The position numbers were made by a program, and so were the translations under genes. Below are positions 34,256 through 43,147 of a stretch of 64,000 bases of DNA, one piece after another (the first letter of the stretch is position 1; each line of letters starts with the position of its first letter). Origin of the DNA: JBNAVY01 sp049700195 (GTDB taxonomy: Bacteria > Bacillota > Thermoanaerobacteria > Thermoanaerobacterales > Thermoanaerobacteraceae); the NCBI GenBank assembly GCA_049700195.1, contig JBNAVY010000002.1:38570-102569 (forward strand), given 5' to 3'. Below the pieces are notes generated by a model that had not been told where the DNA came from, ran no database searches, and was given only the letters and a program-made list of their open reading frames with translations.

Positions 34256-35397
34256 TATTGCCTTTCCCCCACTTTCTTTACCACATTTTTTAATGCCTCA
34301 CCTTTCTCTATAACTACAGGAAATTTTATATCCCCAACAAGTCGCTTTCCTTCTTCTATAATCACATTTTTATCAAGAATAGTATTCCTAAGCAAAACCC
34401 CTTTCCCTATGATACCATTTGAAAATATTATTGAGTCCTCAATTACAGCATCTTCATCTACTATAACTCCTCTTGATAAAATACTGTTTTTAACTTCCCC
34501 TTTTATAATACATCCGTTTGAAATTATAGAATTTTTTACATTAGAATTTTTATAATATTTAGCAGGAGGAGAATCATTTGTTTTAGTATAAATACTTCCA
34601 TTTTCAAAAAACAATTCTCTTCTTATGTTAAGATTCATAATATCCATAGAAGTCTTATAATATGACCTTATATTACTTATACAGCTTAAATAGCCTTTGT
34701 ATTCATAACCGCCTACCTTTAAATTACCTACACTTTCATATATACATTCTTTAAACATGCCATGTCTATTCTTTTCTATTCCTTCATATATAAAGTCTAT
34801 TAAGAGATCCTTCTTTAAGATAAAAATTTCCATGGAAATATTCATATTGATGTTTAAACCAATAACTTTACCTACACTTAAAACATTACCATCTTCATCA
34901 AGATTTAGAACATCACAATTTGAAAAACTTTCTTCGTCATTTCTTACACTTTTATATACAATAGTAATATCATTGCCTGTTTTTTCGTGATACTCGGCAG
35001 CTTGTTTAAGATCAACCTTGTTTATCATCCTTGATGACATTAATATTACATTTTCACCAGCGCTTCTATAAAAAAATTCCATGTTATTTTTAAAAAGTCT
35101 GACATCACTTATTGAGGGGTTTTCTAAAGAATAATTAAACAGAAATAACCCACCCATTTTTCTGTCTAAGTCCCATGGTTTTCCGGTCCCAAGATGGTCA
35201 ATTAGTGATCTTGAATGAGTCTGACCAAAAATACCTACCGTTTTAATTCCAGCATTAACCATGTTTGAAAGTGCAAAATCTATAATGCGATATCTCCCAA
35301 ATATAATTACAGAAGCTAAAGGTCTATTCATAGTCAGGCTTTTAATCCCGCTTTCATCTTCATTTAAATTTAATATTCCTATATAATTTGTAAGCAT
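34255..35397 (-). CDS. glgD: GlgD, regulatory subunit-like ADP-glucose pyrophosphorylase
   Basis: Protein of 380 residues related to GlgC but lacking its catalytic GGxGxRL and allosteric Lys context: the start reads LTNYIGILNLNEDESGIKSL. It retains RYRIIDFALSNMVNAGI and a left-handed beta-helix C terminus (SIISNGCIIKGEVKNSILSR). In Firmicutes GlgD forms a hetero-oligomer with GlgC. The ATG at 35397 is favoured by the spacing of AGGAG; 35403 is the alternative. Confidence 0.93.
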   Translation of the reverse strand: MLTNYIGILNLNEDESGIKSLTMNRPLASVIIFGRYRIIDFALSNMVNAGIKTVGIFGQTHSRSLIDHLGTGKPWDLDRKMGGLFLFNYSLENPSISDVRLFKNNMEFFYRSAGENVILMSSRMINKVDLKQAAEYHEKTGNDITIVYKSVRNDEESFSNCDVLNLDEDGNVLSVGKVIGLNINMNISMEIFILKKDLLIDFIYEGIEKNRHGMFKECIYESVGNLKVGGYEYKGYLSCISNIRSYYKTSMDIMNLNIRRELFFENGSIYTKTNDSPPAKYYKNSNVKNSIISNGCIIKGEVKNSILSRGVIVDEDAVIEDSIIFSNGIIGKGVLLRNTILDKNVIIEEGKRLVGDIKFPVVIEKGEALKNVVKKVGERQ

Positions 35398-35418
35398 TGT
35401 CATTCTCTCCTCTCTTAA

Positions 35419-36585
35419 TTATTCATTTTTATAAACACCATCGATACTCCGACCTTCTCGAACAACTGTAATTTTTTTACCACCGCCTATTACTGCACCT
35501 TTTTTTATTTTTACTCTTGGCCCTATGATACTATTTGTTATATGAACATCATCTTCAATAATTGTTTCTGACATAATAACCGAGTTTTTAATTATTGAAC
35601 CTTCTCCAACAGATACTCCATAAGAAAGAATAGAATTTTCAACATTTCCAAATATAACACAACCTTCTACAATTAAAGAATTGTCTATTTTAGCTGATGA
35701 ACCTATATATTGTGCAGGATATGCAAGAGCAGAACTGTATATCTTCCAGTCTTTATCAAATAAATTCAAGTCTTTATTTTGTTTTAAAGAAAAAACATCT
35801 TCTTTTAATAGATCCATACTTGCCTCCCAATAGCTGTCTATAGTACCTACATCCTTCCAATAACCTTCAAAAAGATAAGCATACATTTTATATTCTTCTT
35901 TTAACATTTTAGGGATAATATCTTTCCCAAAATCATGAGCAGATTTGTCATCTTTAGAATCTTCTATTAGAACTTTTTTAAGCTTATTCCATTTAAAAAT
36001 ATATATACCCATTGATGCAAGAGTACTTTTAGGCTGCTTTGGTTTTTCTTCAAATTCATAAATTCTGAGTTCTTCATCTGCATTCATAATTCCAAAACGG
36101 CTCGCCTCATCTAAAGATACTTTCGTTACTGCTATTGTAACATCAGCTTTTTTAGCGACATGATATTCCAACATATCAAGATAATTCATCTTATAAATAT
36201 GATCTCCTGACAAAATTAAAAGATTATCTGGAGAATATCTATCAACAAAATTTACATTTTGTAGTACTGCATCAGCAGTGCCCTTATACCAAAATCCACC
36301 TGATTCACCCATATATGGAGGGAGTATAGTAACGCCTCCGTTAACTCTATCTAAATCCCATGGTATACCAATGCCTATATGAGAGTGAAGAACAAGAGGT
36401 TGATATTGTGTCATAACACCTACAACGTCAATTGAAGAATTCGAGCAATTACTTAGTGCAAAATCTATTATCCGATATTTACCTCCAAATTCAACAGCAG
36501 GCTTAGCATTATTTTTAGTTAAATATTCAAGACGACTCCCTTGACCTCCAGCTAAAATTACTGCTATAATATCTTTTTTAACCAT
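35419..36585 (-). CDS. glgC: Glucose-1-phosphate adenylyltransferase
   Basis: Catalytic subunit, 388 residues, makes ADP-glucose from ATP and glucose-1-phosphate. Motifs are AVILAGGQGSRLEYLT, KPAVEFGGKYRIIDFALSN, WYKGTADAV, SGDHIYKMNY and FEEKPKQPK. The C-terminal beta-helix holds SYGVSVGEGSIIKNS. GAGG lies 8 bases before the ATG. It sits between glgB and glgD with short gaps. Confidence 0.95.
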   Translation of the reverse strand: MVKKDIIAVILAGGQGSRLEYLTKNNAKPAVEFGGKYRIIDFALSNCSNSSIDVVGVMTQYQPLVLHSHIGIGIPWDLDRVNGGVTILPPYMGESGGFWYKGTADAVLQNVNFVDRYSPDNLLILSGDHIYKMNYLDMLEYHVAKKADVTIAVTKVSLDEASRFGIMNADEELRIYEFEEKPKQPKSTLASMGIYIFKWNKLKKVLIEDSKDDKSAHDFGKDIIPKMLKEEYKMYAYLFEGYWKDVGTIDSYWEASMDLLKEDVFSLKQNKDLNLFDKDWKIYSSALAYPAQYIGSSAKIDNSLIVEGCVIFGNVENSILSYGVSVGEGSIIKNSVIMSETIIEDDVHITNSIIGPRVKIKKGAVIGGGKKITVVREGRSIDGVYKNE

Positions 36586-36595
36586 TTTTATCACC

Positions 36596-38488
36596 TCATG
36601 AATTTCTTATTAACTTAAATATAATTGTAGAAAGCGAAGGCACTTTTATCTCTATGCTGAAAGGCTTGCCATGTATTCCTATTTGATCAGCCTTTCTAAA
36701 ATCATTATTTATAAAATTATTACCTCCATATATTTCATTATCACTATTGATAATTTCTATATATTCACCATCTTTCGGCACTCCTATCCTATATCTATCA
36801 TATTGATTTTTACCAAAATTACAAACTACAACAAGACACTCATCTTCATTTTTGCTATAACGTACATAAGAAATTATACTTTGCATGTTGTTATTAGCAT
36901 CTATCCATAAAAACCCTTCTCTTTTATGGTCTTGCTCCCATAAGGCTTTATTTTCTAAATAAATATAATTTAATTCTTTTACATATTTTTGCATTTTTTT
37001 ATGCATCGGATAATCTAATAAAAACCAGTCTAATTCTTTTTTAAAATCCCATTCAATAAATTGGCCGAATTCACTACCCATAAAAAGTAGTTTTTTGCCT
37101 GGATGAGTAATCATATATCCATACAATGCTCTTAAATTTGCAAATTTCTCATAATATTCACCAGGCATTTTATCTAATAAGGATTTTTTGCCGTGTACAA
37201 CTTCATCATGGGAAAAAGGCAATAAGAAATTTTCAGAATAAGTATACATTATAGAGAAAGTCAAAAGATTATGGTAATTTTTTCTGTCATCAGGATTTAA
37301 CTCCATATATTTTAAAGTATCATTCATCCAGCCCATATCCCATTTATAATTAAATCCTAAGCCTCCAGCATAAGTTGGATATGTAACAAGTGGAAATGAA
37401 CTTGACTCCTCAGCAATCATTAAAGGATTCTCTATTTTATCAAAAATAACTTCATTTAATTTCTTTATAAATTTAATTGATGGATTATTATTATCTACTC
37501 CATTTCCTTCACGTTCATTTAAATAAATCATATTTGTTACAGCATCAGATCTTAAACCATCAATGTGATATTCATTATACCAAAAATATGCATTTGAGAT
37601 TAAAAAACTTTGTACTTCTGGTTTTGTCAAGTCAAAATTTGCAGTACCCCAATATACATTTTCTCTTAGTGTAGGATTTTCATATTCATAAAGATATGTA
37701 CCATCAAAATTATATAGACCGTGTTCATCTTTACAAAAATGACCGGGCACCCAGTCTAAAATAACTCCTATATTATTTTCGTGTAATTTGTTAACAAAAT
37801 ACATAAAATCCTCAGGTTGTCCAAAACGACTTGTTACAGAAAAATATCCCGTTATCTGATATCCCCAAGACATGTCAAGAGGATGTTCCATTATTGGAAG
37901 CAATTCTACATGAGTATAACCCATTTCTTTAATATAAGGTACAAGAAAATCAGCAATTTCTCTGTAATTATATAAAGAACCATCATTCTTCTGTTTCCAT
38001 GAACCTAAATGTAATTCGTAAATATTTATTGGGCTTTCATATAAATTAGAAATTTCTCTTTTTTTCATCCAATCAGTATCGGTCCATTTAAATTCAGGAA
38101 GATTTTTTACTATTGAAGCAGTATTAGGACGTAATTCAGAAGTTAAACAATAAGGATCTGATTTTAAAACTTTTCTACCATCATTTCTATGAATTTCATA
38201 TTTATATAGTTCGCCTTCCATAATTCCTTCGATAAAGATCCACCAAATACCAGAATCTTTTACAGGAATCATCATGTGATTTTTTGCATCCCAATTGTTA
38301 AAATTCCCTGCAACACCTACTTTTTTTGCGTTTGGAGCCCAAACACAAAAAACCGTACCATCTTTCCCCTTATAATTTAAAAATCTGTTTCCAAGAAAAC
38401 GATATGAATCATAATTTTCACCTTTGTGGAATTTTTTTATATCTGATAGGTAAATAGTAGATTTTGTTGTTTTCTTAACAACTTTCAT
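36596..38488 (-). CDS. glgB: 1,4-alpha-glucan branching enzyme
   Basis: GH13 enzyme of 630 residues that forms alpha-1,6 branches. An N-terminal CBM48 is seen (RFLNYKGKDGTVFCVWAPNA). Catalytic regions are DWVPGHFCKD, GLRSDAVTNM (nucleophile Asp), AEESSSFP (acid/base Glu) and FSHDEVVHGK. The usual region II reads DGLRvDAV; here it is DGLRSDAV. It is the first gene of glgBCDA with its own consensus promoter. Confidence 0.95.
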   Translation of the reverse strand: MKVVKKTTKSTIYLSDIKKFHKGENYDSYRFLGNRFLNYKGKDGTVFCVWAPNAKKVGVAGNFNNWDAKNHMMIPVKDSGIWWIFIEGIMEGELYKYEIHRNDGRKVLKSDPYCLTSELRPNTASIVKNLPEFKWTDTDWMKKREISNLYESPINIYELHLGSWKQKNDGSLYNYREIADFLVPYIKEMGYTHVELLPIMEHPLDMSWGYQITGYFSVTSRFGQPEDFMYFVNKLHENNIGVILDWVPGHFCKDEHGLYNFDGTYLYEYENPTLRENVYWGTANFDLTKPEVQSFLISNAYFWYNEYHIDGLRSDAVTNMIYLNEREGNGVDNNNPSIKFIKKLNEVIFDKIENPLMIAEESSSFPLVTYPTYAGGLGFNYKWDMGWMNDTLKYMELNPDDRKNYHNLLTFSIMYTYSENFLLPFSHDEVVHGKKSLLDKMPGEYYEKFANLRALYGYMITHPGKKLLFMGSEFGQFIEWDFKKELDWFLLDYPMHKKMQKYVKELNYIYLENKALWEQDHKREGFLWIDANNNMQSIISYVRYSKNEDECLVVVCNFGKNQYDRYRIGVPKDGEYIEIINSDNEIYGGNNFINNDFRKADQIGIHGKPFSIEIKVPSLSTIIFKLIRNS

Positions 38489-38644
38489 ATGCACACCCCC
38501 AAAAATTTTAAATATGAAATCGGGGAAATAAGCTACTATAAGTAAAGAAAAGATAAGCTTAGAAATTTTTAAAAAATAAAAAGAAAATATACAATTAATA
38601 AACTTACTAATTTAATAATTTATGAAATTATTTTTATATAATCT

Positions 38645-38673
38645 AGTATAACATTTTAGCTAAATAATGTCAA
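38645..38673 (-). promoter_or_regulatory. Promoter of the glgBCDA operon
   Basis: Minus strand TTGACA (38668-38673) and TATACT (38645-38650) are 17 bases apart. A leader of about 150 AT-rich bases follows in which I recognise no riboswitch. Confidence 0.7.
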
Positions 38674-38747
38674 TGAGGATTTCCCTTTATTTATAAGGGT
38701 ATAATACGTTTACATCTAAATAAACATTTACAATTTAATTATTTAAA

Positions 38748-38787
38748 AAAATGCCAGTTGATTAAAAATCAACTGGCATTTTTTTAT
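38748..38787 (-). terminator. Intrinsic terminator after the DUF5320 gene
   Basis: ATGCCAGTTGATT and AATCAACTGGCAT form a long hairpin with T tracts on both strands. It ends the gene at 38787 and insulates the glg promoter. Confidence 0.88.
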
Positions 38788-39095
38788 TATTCATCTTCTT
38801 TGTGTTTTCTGTCTAAATCATCTAATCTATCTTTTATATATTTTAACTGATCTTCAAGGAATCTTGCCTCATCCTTTAAAAAATCTCTTTCATCTGTTGC
38901 ATTTGGCACAAATCCATATCCTCTGCCCCATCCAGGTACTCCTGTTGCATAATACATATGTCTGTAGCCTCTGCCTCTTCCATATCCATATCCACCATTC
39001 ATATAACCTGGTGTATTATAACCTGAGCAATAACCCATACCTCTTCCTGTTCTAGGGCCCATACCCATTGGACCAGTTCCATTTCCTCTTGGCAT
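38787..39095 (-). CDS. DUF5320-like Gly/Tyr/Arg-rich protein with C-terminal coiled coil
   Basis: Protein of 102 residues. The N-terminal half begins MPRGNGTGPMGMGPRTGRGMGY and is rich in Gly, Tyr and Arg. The C-terminal ~35 residues (LKDEARFLEDQLKYIKDRLDDLDR, read in pieces) form a coiled coil. These features match DUF5320, which often accompanies NifX/Mrp/DUF134 genes. Its promoter has the same TTGACATAAGTC dyad as the NifX/Mrp cluster. AAGGAGGG precedes the ATG. Function unknown. Confidence 0.82.
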   Translation of the reverse strand: MPRGNGTGPMGMGPRTGRGMGYCSGYNTPGYMNGGYGYGRGRGYRHMYYATGVPGWGRGYGFVPNATDERDFLKDEARFLEDQLKYIKDRLDDLDRKHKEDE

Positions 39096-39117
39096 TTAAA
39101 TCCCTCCTTTTTTGTTT

Positions 39118-39173
39118 TGGTCATACGACCATTACTTTATTTATATATTAACACCTTTTTGGACTTATGTCAA
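39118..39173 (-). promoter_or_regulatory. DUF5320 promoter with two dyads
   Basis: Minus strand TTGACA (39168-39173) and TAATAT (39145-39150) are 17 bases apart. The -35 lies in TTGACATAAGTCCA (39160-39173). A second palindrome, TGGTC-ATAC-GACCA (39118-39131), lies just after the expected start point and could bind a repressor. Confidence 0.7.
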
Positions 39174-39280
39174 TAATATTTTATGCAATAATTAAAATTT
39201 TATTTTAAAATATTGTGATATAATATTGTAAATAGAGAAAATAAAAACCTGTTGCTTAAATATAGAAAGGAGCGATAGTA

Positions 39281-39910
39281 ATGCCTAAAATTTCAGCTTT
39301 TGAAAAGCATTTTAATCTTTATGAAGAATGGTTTGAAAAAAATGAATATGCTTACCTATCAGAATTAGATGCTGTAAAATTGCTTATGCCGAAATTTGAA
39401 AACGGCTTGGAAGTAGGAATCGGTACTGGTAAATTTGCAGTACCTCTTGGTATAAATAACGGAGTTGAACCTTCCTATGAGATGAGAAAAATAGCTTTAG
39501 AACGTGGTCTTAATGTTGTAGATGGAGTAGCAGAAAATCTTCCCTTTGAAGACAACTCTTTTGACCTTGTCTTGATGGTAACAACTGTATGTTTTGTAGA
39601 CGATGTGCTAAAGTCATTTAAAGAATGTTTTAGAGTACTTAAAGATAGCGGTATAATTTTAATAGGATTTGTAGACAGAGAAAGCACAATTGGTAAAATA
39701 TATCAAGAAAATAAGGAAAAAAGTCTGTTTTATAAAGAAGCAACTTTTTTCTCTACATGTGAAATTGTTGATTTTCTTTATGAAGCAGGTTTTAAAGATT
39801 TTAATTTCTCACAGACAATTTTTCATACTCTTGACAAAATAAAAGAAAAAGAACCTGCTATGCACGGTTTTGGAAAAGGTTCTTTTATAACTATAAAAGC
39901 AAAAAAATAA
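39281..39910 (+). CDS. Class I SAM-dependent methyltransferase (UbiE/type 11 like)
   Basis: Protein of 209 residues. EVGIGTGKFAVPLG is the SAM-binding motif I, GVAENLPFEDNSFDLVLMVT covers motifs II and III, and LKDSGIILIGFVDRES follows. It is a small-molecule type methyltransferase of unknown substrate. AAAGGAGCG precedes the ATG. It is transcribed alone on the + strand and converges on the small acidic gene at 39918. Confidence 0.85.
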   Translation: MPKISAFEKHFNLYEEWFEKNEYAYLSELDAVKLLMPKFENGLEVGIGTGKFAVPLGINNGVEPSYEMRKIALERGLNVVDGVAENLPFEDNSFDLVLMVTTVCFVDDVLKSFKECFRVLKDSGIILIGFVDRESTIGKIYQENKEKSLFYKEATFFSTCEIVDFLYEAGFKDFNFSQTIFHTLDKIKEKEPAMHGFGKGSFITIKAKK

Positions 39911-39917
39911 ATTCTAA

Positions 39918-40319
39918 TTAAATATTATTTTTAGCTATTAATGCTTTTATGGCACTACTTAGATATTCATTCTCTATTTCTTTTACTTCATCTTCCACTA
40001 ATATTTTTTTCTTTAATGAACCAGATAAAATTATTTGTACCCCTTGATTTCTATCAACTATTATTGAAATAGGTTCCAAAGTCCCTGCTAAAATACCCAA
40101 AATAACTATTATCTCAGATGGAGTCAATGCTTTTACTTGTTTTTTTTCATCCCCTCCATCATTTTTTTTGCCACTATCGTCATTATTTGATCCATCTTTG
40201 CCACTCCCATCATTTTCATCAGGATTATCTTCCGGTTCATCTTTTTTATCATCCATGTCTTCTTTGATCCCAAACTTTTTTAATATTTCTTTTAGCTGAT
40301 CTTCAATATTATCAGACAT
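39918..40319 (-). CDS. Unknown acidic protein with low-complexity linker
   Basis: Protein of 133 residues, family not recognised. An N-terminal helix (IEDQLKEILKKFGIKEDM) is followed by a highly charged, low-complexity Asp/Gly/Asn/Ser/Lys region (about residues 20-62). The C-terminal part is hydrophobic and folded-looking: LTPSEIIVILGILAGTLEP, then VDRNQGVQIILSGSLKKK. It lies 20 bases after a 43-residue membrane protein gene. A cytoplasmic or forespore protein is possible; no function can be assigned. Confidence 0.7.
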   Translation of the reverse strand: MSDNIEDQLKEILKKFGIKEDMDDKKDEPEDNPDENDGSGKDGSNNDDSGKKNDGGDEKKQVKALTPSEIIVILGILAGTLEPISIIVDRNQGVQIILSGSLKKKILVEDEVKEIENEYLSSAIKALIAKNNI

Positions 40320-40339
40320 ATAAATCCCCCCAATTGCTA

Positions 40340-40471
40340 TTATATTCTTGGCAGTGGGAAGATTATCAATGATGGTTCTTTAGGTCTTGCAAATCCTAAA
40401 CCAAAATAGATAACCAATGTTAAAACTATTATAAACAAATATAAATTTAATCCTTCCTTTTCTTCTGCCAT
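40340..40471 (-). CDS. Small single-pass membrane protein
   Basis: A 43-residue protein: MAEEKEGLNLYLFIIVLTLV and so on, one hydrophobic segment, then ARPKEPSLIIFPLPRI. The ribosome binding site is only GAGTG-like, so the start is moderately supported. It precedes the acidic protein gene at 39918 and may be co-expressed. Family unknown. Confidence 0.55.
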   Translation of the reverse strand: MAEEKEGLNLYLFIIVLTLVIYFGLGFARPKEPSLIIFPLPRI

Positions 40472-40555
40472 ATAACGCTCACTCTTTTCATAAAAACTTT
40501 ATACTATTTTTATATATGAGTAATTAAATACTTTAGTGCATGTACTTAAGTATAA

Positions 40556-40582
40556 AAATGCATGTCGATAATAGACATGCAT
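40556..40582 (-). terminator. Intrinsic terminator after the lacI-family gene
   Basis: AATGCATGTC and GACATGCATT arms with a 7-base loop; T-rich ATTTTTAT follows on the minus strand. Confidence 0.8.
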
Positions 40583-41559
40583 TAAGTGGTTTCTCTTTCT
40601 ATTAATTTAACTGGTAAAATGTTGTTTTTGTTTATTTCTACCCCGTTAATCTGAGATAAAATTATGTCCATCGTTTTTCTTGCCATTTCCTTGATTGGTT
40701 GTCTTACAGTCGTAAGAGAAGGAACAACAACATTTGCAATATTTACATCGTCATAACCTATTATTTTTAATTCTTGTGGGATCCTTTTATTATATCTTTT
40801 AGCAACACTCATTACCGATGCAGCAATTAAATCACTACTTGCAAAAATACCATCAACTTCTGGAAAAACTTCAAATAAATTTTCTGTTAACTTTTTGTAT
40901 TCTTCTGTATCAAATTTATTTAATTCAGTTTCAATTACATAATTTTTAATATTTTTTCTATCTGCTACATCTTTAAAGGCTTTGTATCTATTATTTGCTG
41001 GTGTATTTAATACAAGTGGTCCACTTATATGTGCTATATTATTGCAACCTTTTTTTATTAAAAGCTCTGTAGCTAATTTACCTCCATTGTAATTATCAGA
41101 TGCTACATAAGGTATTTTTTCTGAATAATATCTATCGACTGCAACTATTGGAAGCTTAGCACTTAAGTATTGTTCAGCATCTAAAGTATGACTGCCGATT
41201 ATAATTCCATCAACCTGATGTCTTTTTAACATATTAATATATTCTTTTTCTTTATTACTATCTTTACCTGAATTGCAAAGCAAAATTTTATAGCCTTCTT
41301 TATAAGCAAAATATTCTATATAACTTGTCAGCTCAGCAAAAAAAGGATGAGCAACATTTGGTATCAATAAACCAATCAAAAATGATTTTTTCCTATATAA
41401 AGATCTGGCTATTTCATTAGGTTGATAATTTAATTCCTTCATTGCTTCATAGACTTTATTTCTTGTAACATCACTAATATAACCTCTGTTATTTAAAACT
41501 CTCGAAACTGTTGTTACTGTTACACCGGCTTTTTTTGCTACATCTTTTATTGTTGGCAT
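40582..41559 (-). CDS. LacI-family transcriptional regulator
   Basis: Repressor of 325 residues. The N-terminal helix-turn-helix is TIKDVAKKAGVTVTTVSRVLNN; the rest is a periplasmic-binding-like sugar sensor (LIPNVAHPFFAEL, GIFASSDLIAASVM, IIGYDDVNIANVVVPSLTTV). It lies directly downstream of a sugar ABC/PfkB/glycosyltransferase operon on the same strand. TGTCAACCG-type palindromes before that operon are its likely operators. Confidence 0.92.
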   Translation of the reverse strand: MPTIKDVAKKAGVTVTTVSRVLNNRGYISDVTRNKVYEAMKELNYQPNEIARSLYRKKSFLIGLLIPNVAHPFFAELTSYIEYFAYKEGYKILLCNSGKDSNKEKEYINMLKRHQVDGIIIGSHTLDAEQYLSAKLPIVAVDRYYSEKIPYVASDNYNGGKLATELLIKKGCNNIAHISGPLVLNTPANNRYKAFKDVADRKNIKNYVIETELNKFDTEEYKKLTENLFEVFPEVDGIFASSDLIAASVMSVAKRYNKRIPQELKIIGYDDVNIANVVVPSLTTVRQPIKEMARKTMDIILSQINGVEINKNNILPVKLIERETT

Positions 41560-41667
41560 TTTCTCACCTTCTATTACATCTTTACATCTATGAAAATTAT
41601 TATACTCCTTAATATGTTTTAATTAAAGCGTTTCTTACAAAATCAAATATTAAAATTTATTTGAAAT

Positions 41668-43137
41668 TTATTTGCTGAAATATTTTTCTTTTAGCCAATT
41701 TTTAAATGGATTTTGTTTAAAAATCTTTTTAAATTCAGCAGGAATTTGAATATTATTACTATAATCCTGCTTTATAGATTGTATAGCTTCAATATATCCT
41801 CTAGCTGTAGCATCCCATGTATATTTAGATTTTACTCTTTTTATACCTTGTTTTTTATAAAAATCATAATTTTTAAATGCTTCAAGTATACCTCTTTCAA
41901 TATCTTTTATATCAAAAACATCTATTAAAACTCCATATTTTTCTCCATTTTCGTATAAAACATCAACTGGTCCGCCAAATTTTGTTACAACAACGGGAAG
42001 TCCACAAGCTGCTGCTTCTATAGGAGCTAAACCAAAAGGTTCATAAACTGACGTAAGTGCAAAAATTGAATGAGTTTTTGCAAAGGTTCTATATGCTGAA
42101 GCTAAATCATTTTGGTTATTTATACTAAATATAGAAACTTTACCTTTTAAATTATATTGTTTTATATATTTTATAATCTGGTCAAGTATTTCTTTTTCGC
42201 CTTCTTTTGCTTGTGAATAATCTTCAAGTGGATTTTCAAGCCCCCTTAAAACAATTACTAAATTAGCATTATTCTGTAGCTCTCCACTTTTTGCATATGC
42301 TTCTACCAAAGCTATGTGATTTTTCTTTGGATCTAATCTACTAGAAGATATTATAGAAGGCATAGAGATTCTATCTTCATCTAAATCCCTATAAAGCATC
42401 TTATATATATATTCTTTAATTTTAATATCATTTTCGTCGTTTTTGTAATCATTAAATATAGATGTATTAGCTCCAGGAGGCACTACTCTAAACTTTTCTG
42501 GATTATAAACATCACCAGCGCCTTTGTATAAAAAATGTTTATATTGTTCATCTCTTTCTTGAACAGTAGATGTAAATATAATTGATGAACTTAACATTGC
42601 AATTCTTTCTGCATATATCCTATATGAAAATTTATATTTACTATCCATTGTATCAAAATTTTCTTCCGTTATTCCTAATTTATCCATTTTCTGTGCTCCA
42701 AGGGAATGGCTTGTAAAAGAAAAAGGTATTCCTAAATTTTCTTTAAAAATCGCACCTGAAAGCCCTCCATCCCCATAGTGCGTTGTAACAAAATCAGGCA
42801 TTCTCTCCTGTTTTTTATAATATTTTATTATGTTATTGACCCATTCATTTAAATATGGCCATAATTCTTCTTTAGATAAAAAATTATTTGGTCCACAAGG
42901 CATTCTCAGAATTTTAACATTTTCAACATTTTCATATTCATCAAATTCTTTCTTAAATTCTGGCCAATCGGGATCACAGATTTTTCTGGTAAATATATCA
43001 ACCTTATGGCCCTGTTTAGACATAGCAATAGCAACTTCTTTTACATAAACCAACTGTCCACCGAAATCTGGATGTTCTGTCCAATATGAATCGTTTTTAT
43101 CAAAATTGCCTTGAGGATTAAAAAAAGCTATATACAT
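41668..43137 (-). CDS. Sucrose-phosphate-synthase-like GT4 glycosyltransferase
   Basis: Glycosyltransferase of 489 residues. The N terminus (AFFNPQGNFDKNDSYWTEHP, then DFGGQLVYVKE) and the central HYGDGGLSGAIF and FTSHSLGAQK are very like the structurally known sucrose-phosphate synthase of Halothermothrix orenii. SSRLDPKKNH and EPFGLAPIEAAACG are the GT-B sugar-nucleotide motifs. No phosphatase domain is fused. The operon encodes sugar import and a PfkB kinase but no hydrolase, so a catabolic or reversible role is possible. The ATG at 43137 has AGGAGG six bases upstream. Confidence 0.85.
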   Translation of the reverse strand: MYIAFFNPQGNFDKNDSYWTEHPDFGGQLVYVKEVAIAMSKQGHKVDIFTRKICDPDWPEFKKEFDEYENVENVKILRMPCGPNNFLSKEELWPYLNEWVNNIIKYYKKQERMPDFVTTHYGDGGLSGAIFKENLGIPFSFTSHSLGAQKMDKLGITEENFDTMDSKYKFSYRIYAERIAMLSSSIIFTSTVQERDEQYKHFLYKGAGDVYNPEKFRVVPPGANTSIFNDYKNDENDIKIKEYIYKMLYRDLDEDRISMPSIISSSRLDPKKNHIALVEAYAKSGELQNNANLVIVLRGLENPLEDYSQAKEGEKEILDQIIKYIKQYNLKGKVSIFSINNQNDLASAYRTFAKTHSIFALTSVYEPFGLAPIEAAACGLPVVVTKFGGPVDVLYENGEKYGVLIDVFDIKDIERGILEAFKNYDFYKKQGIKRVKSKYTWDATARGYIEAIQSIKQDYSNNIQIPAEFKKIFKQNPFKNWLKEKYFSK

Positions 43138-43147
43138 AAACATCCTC

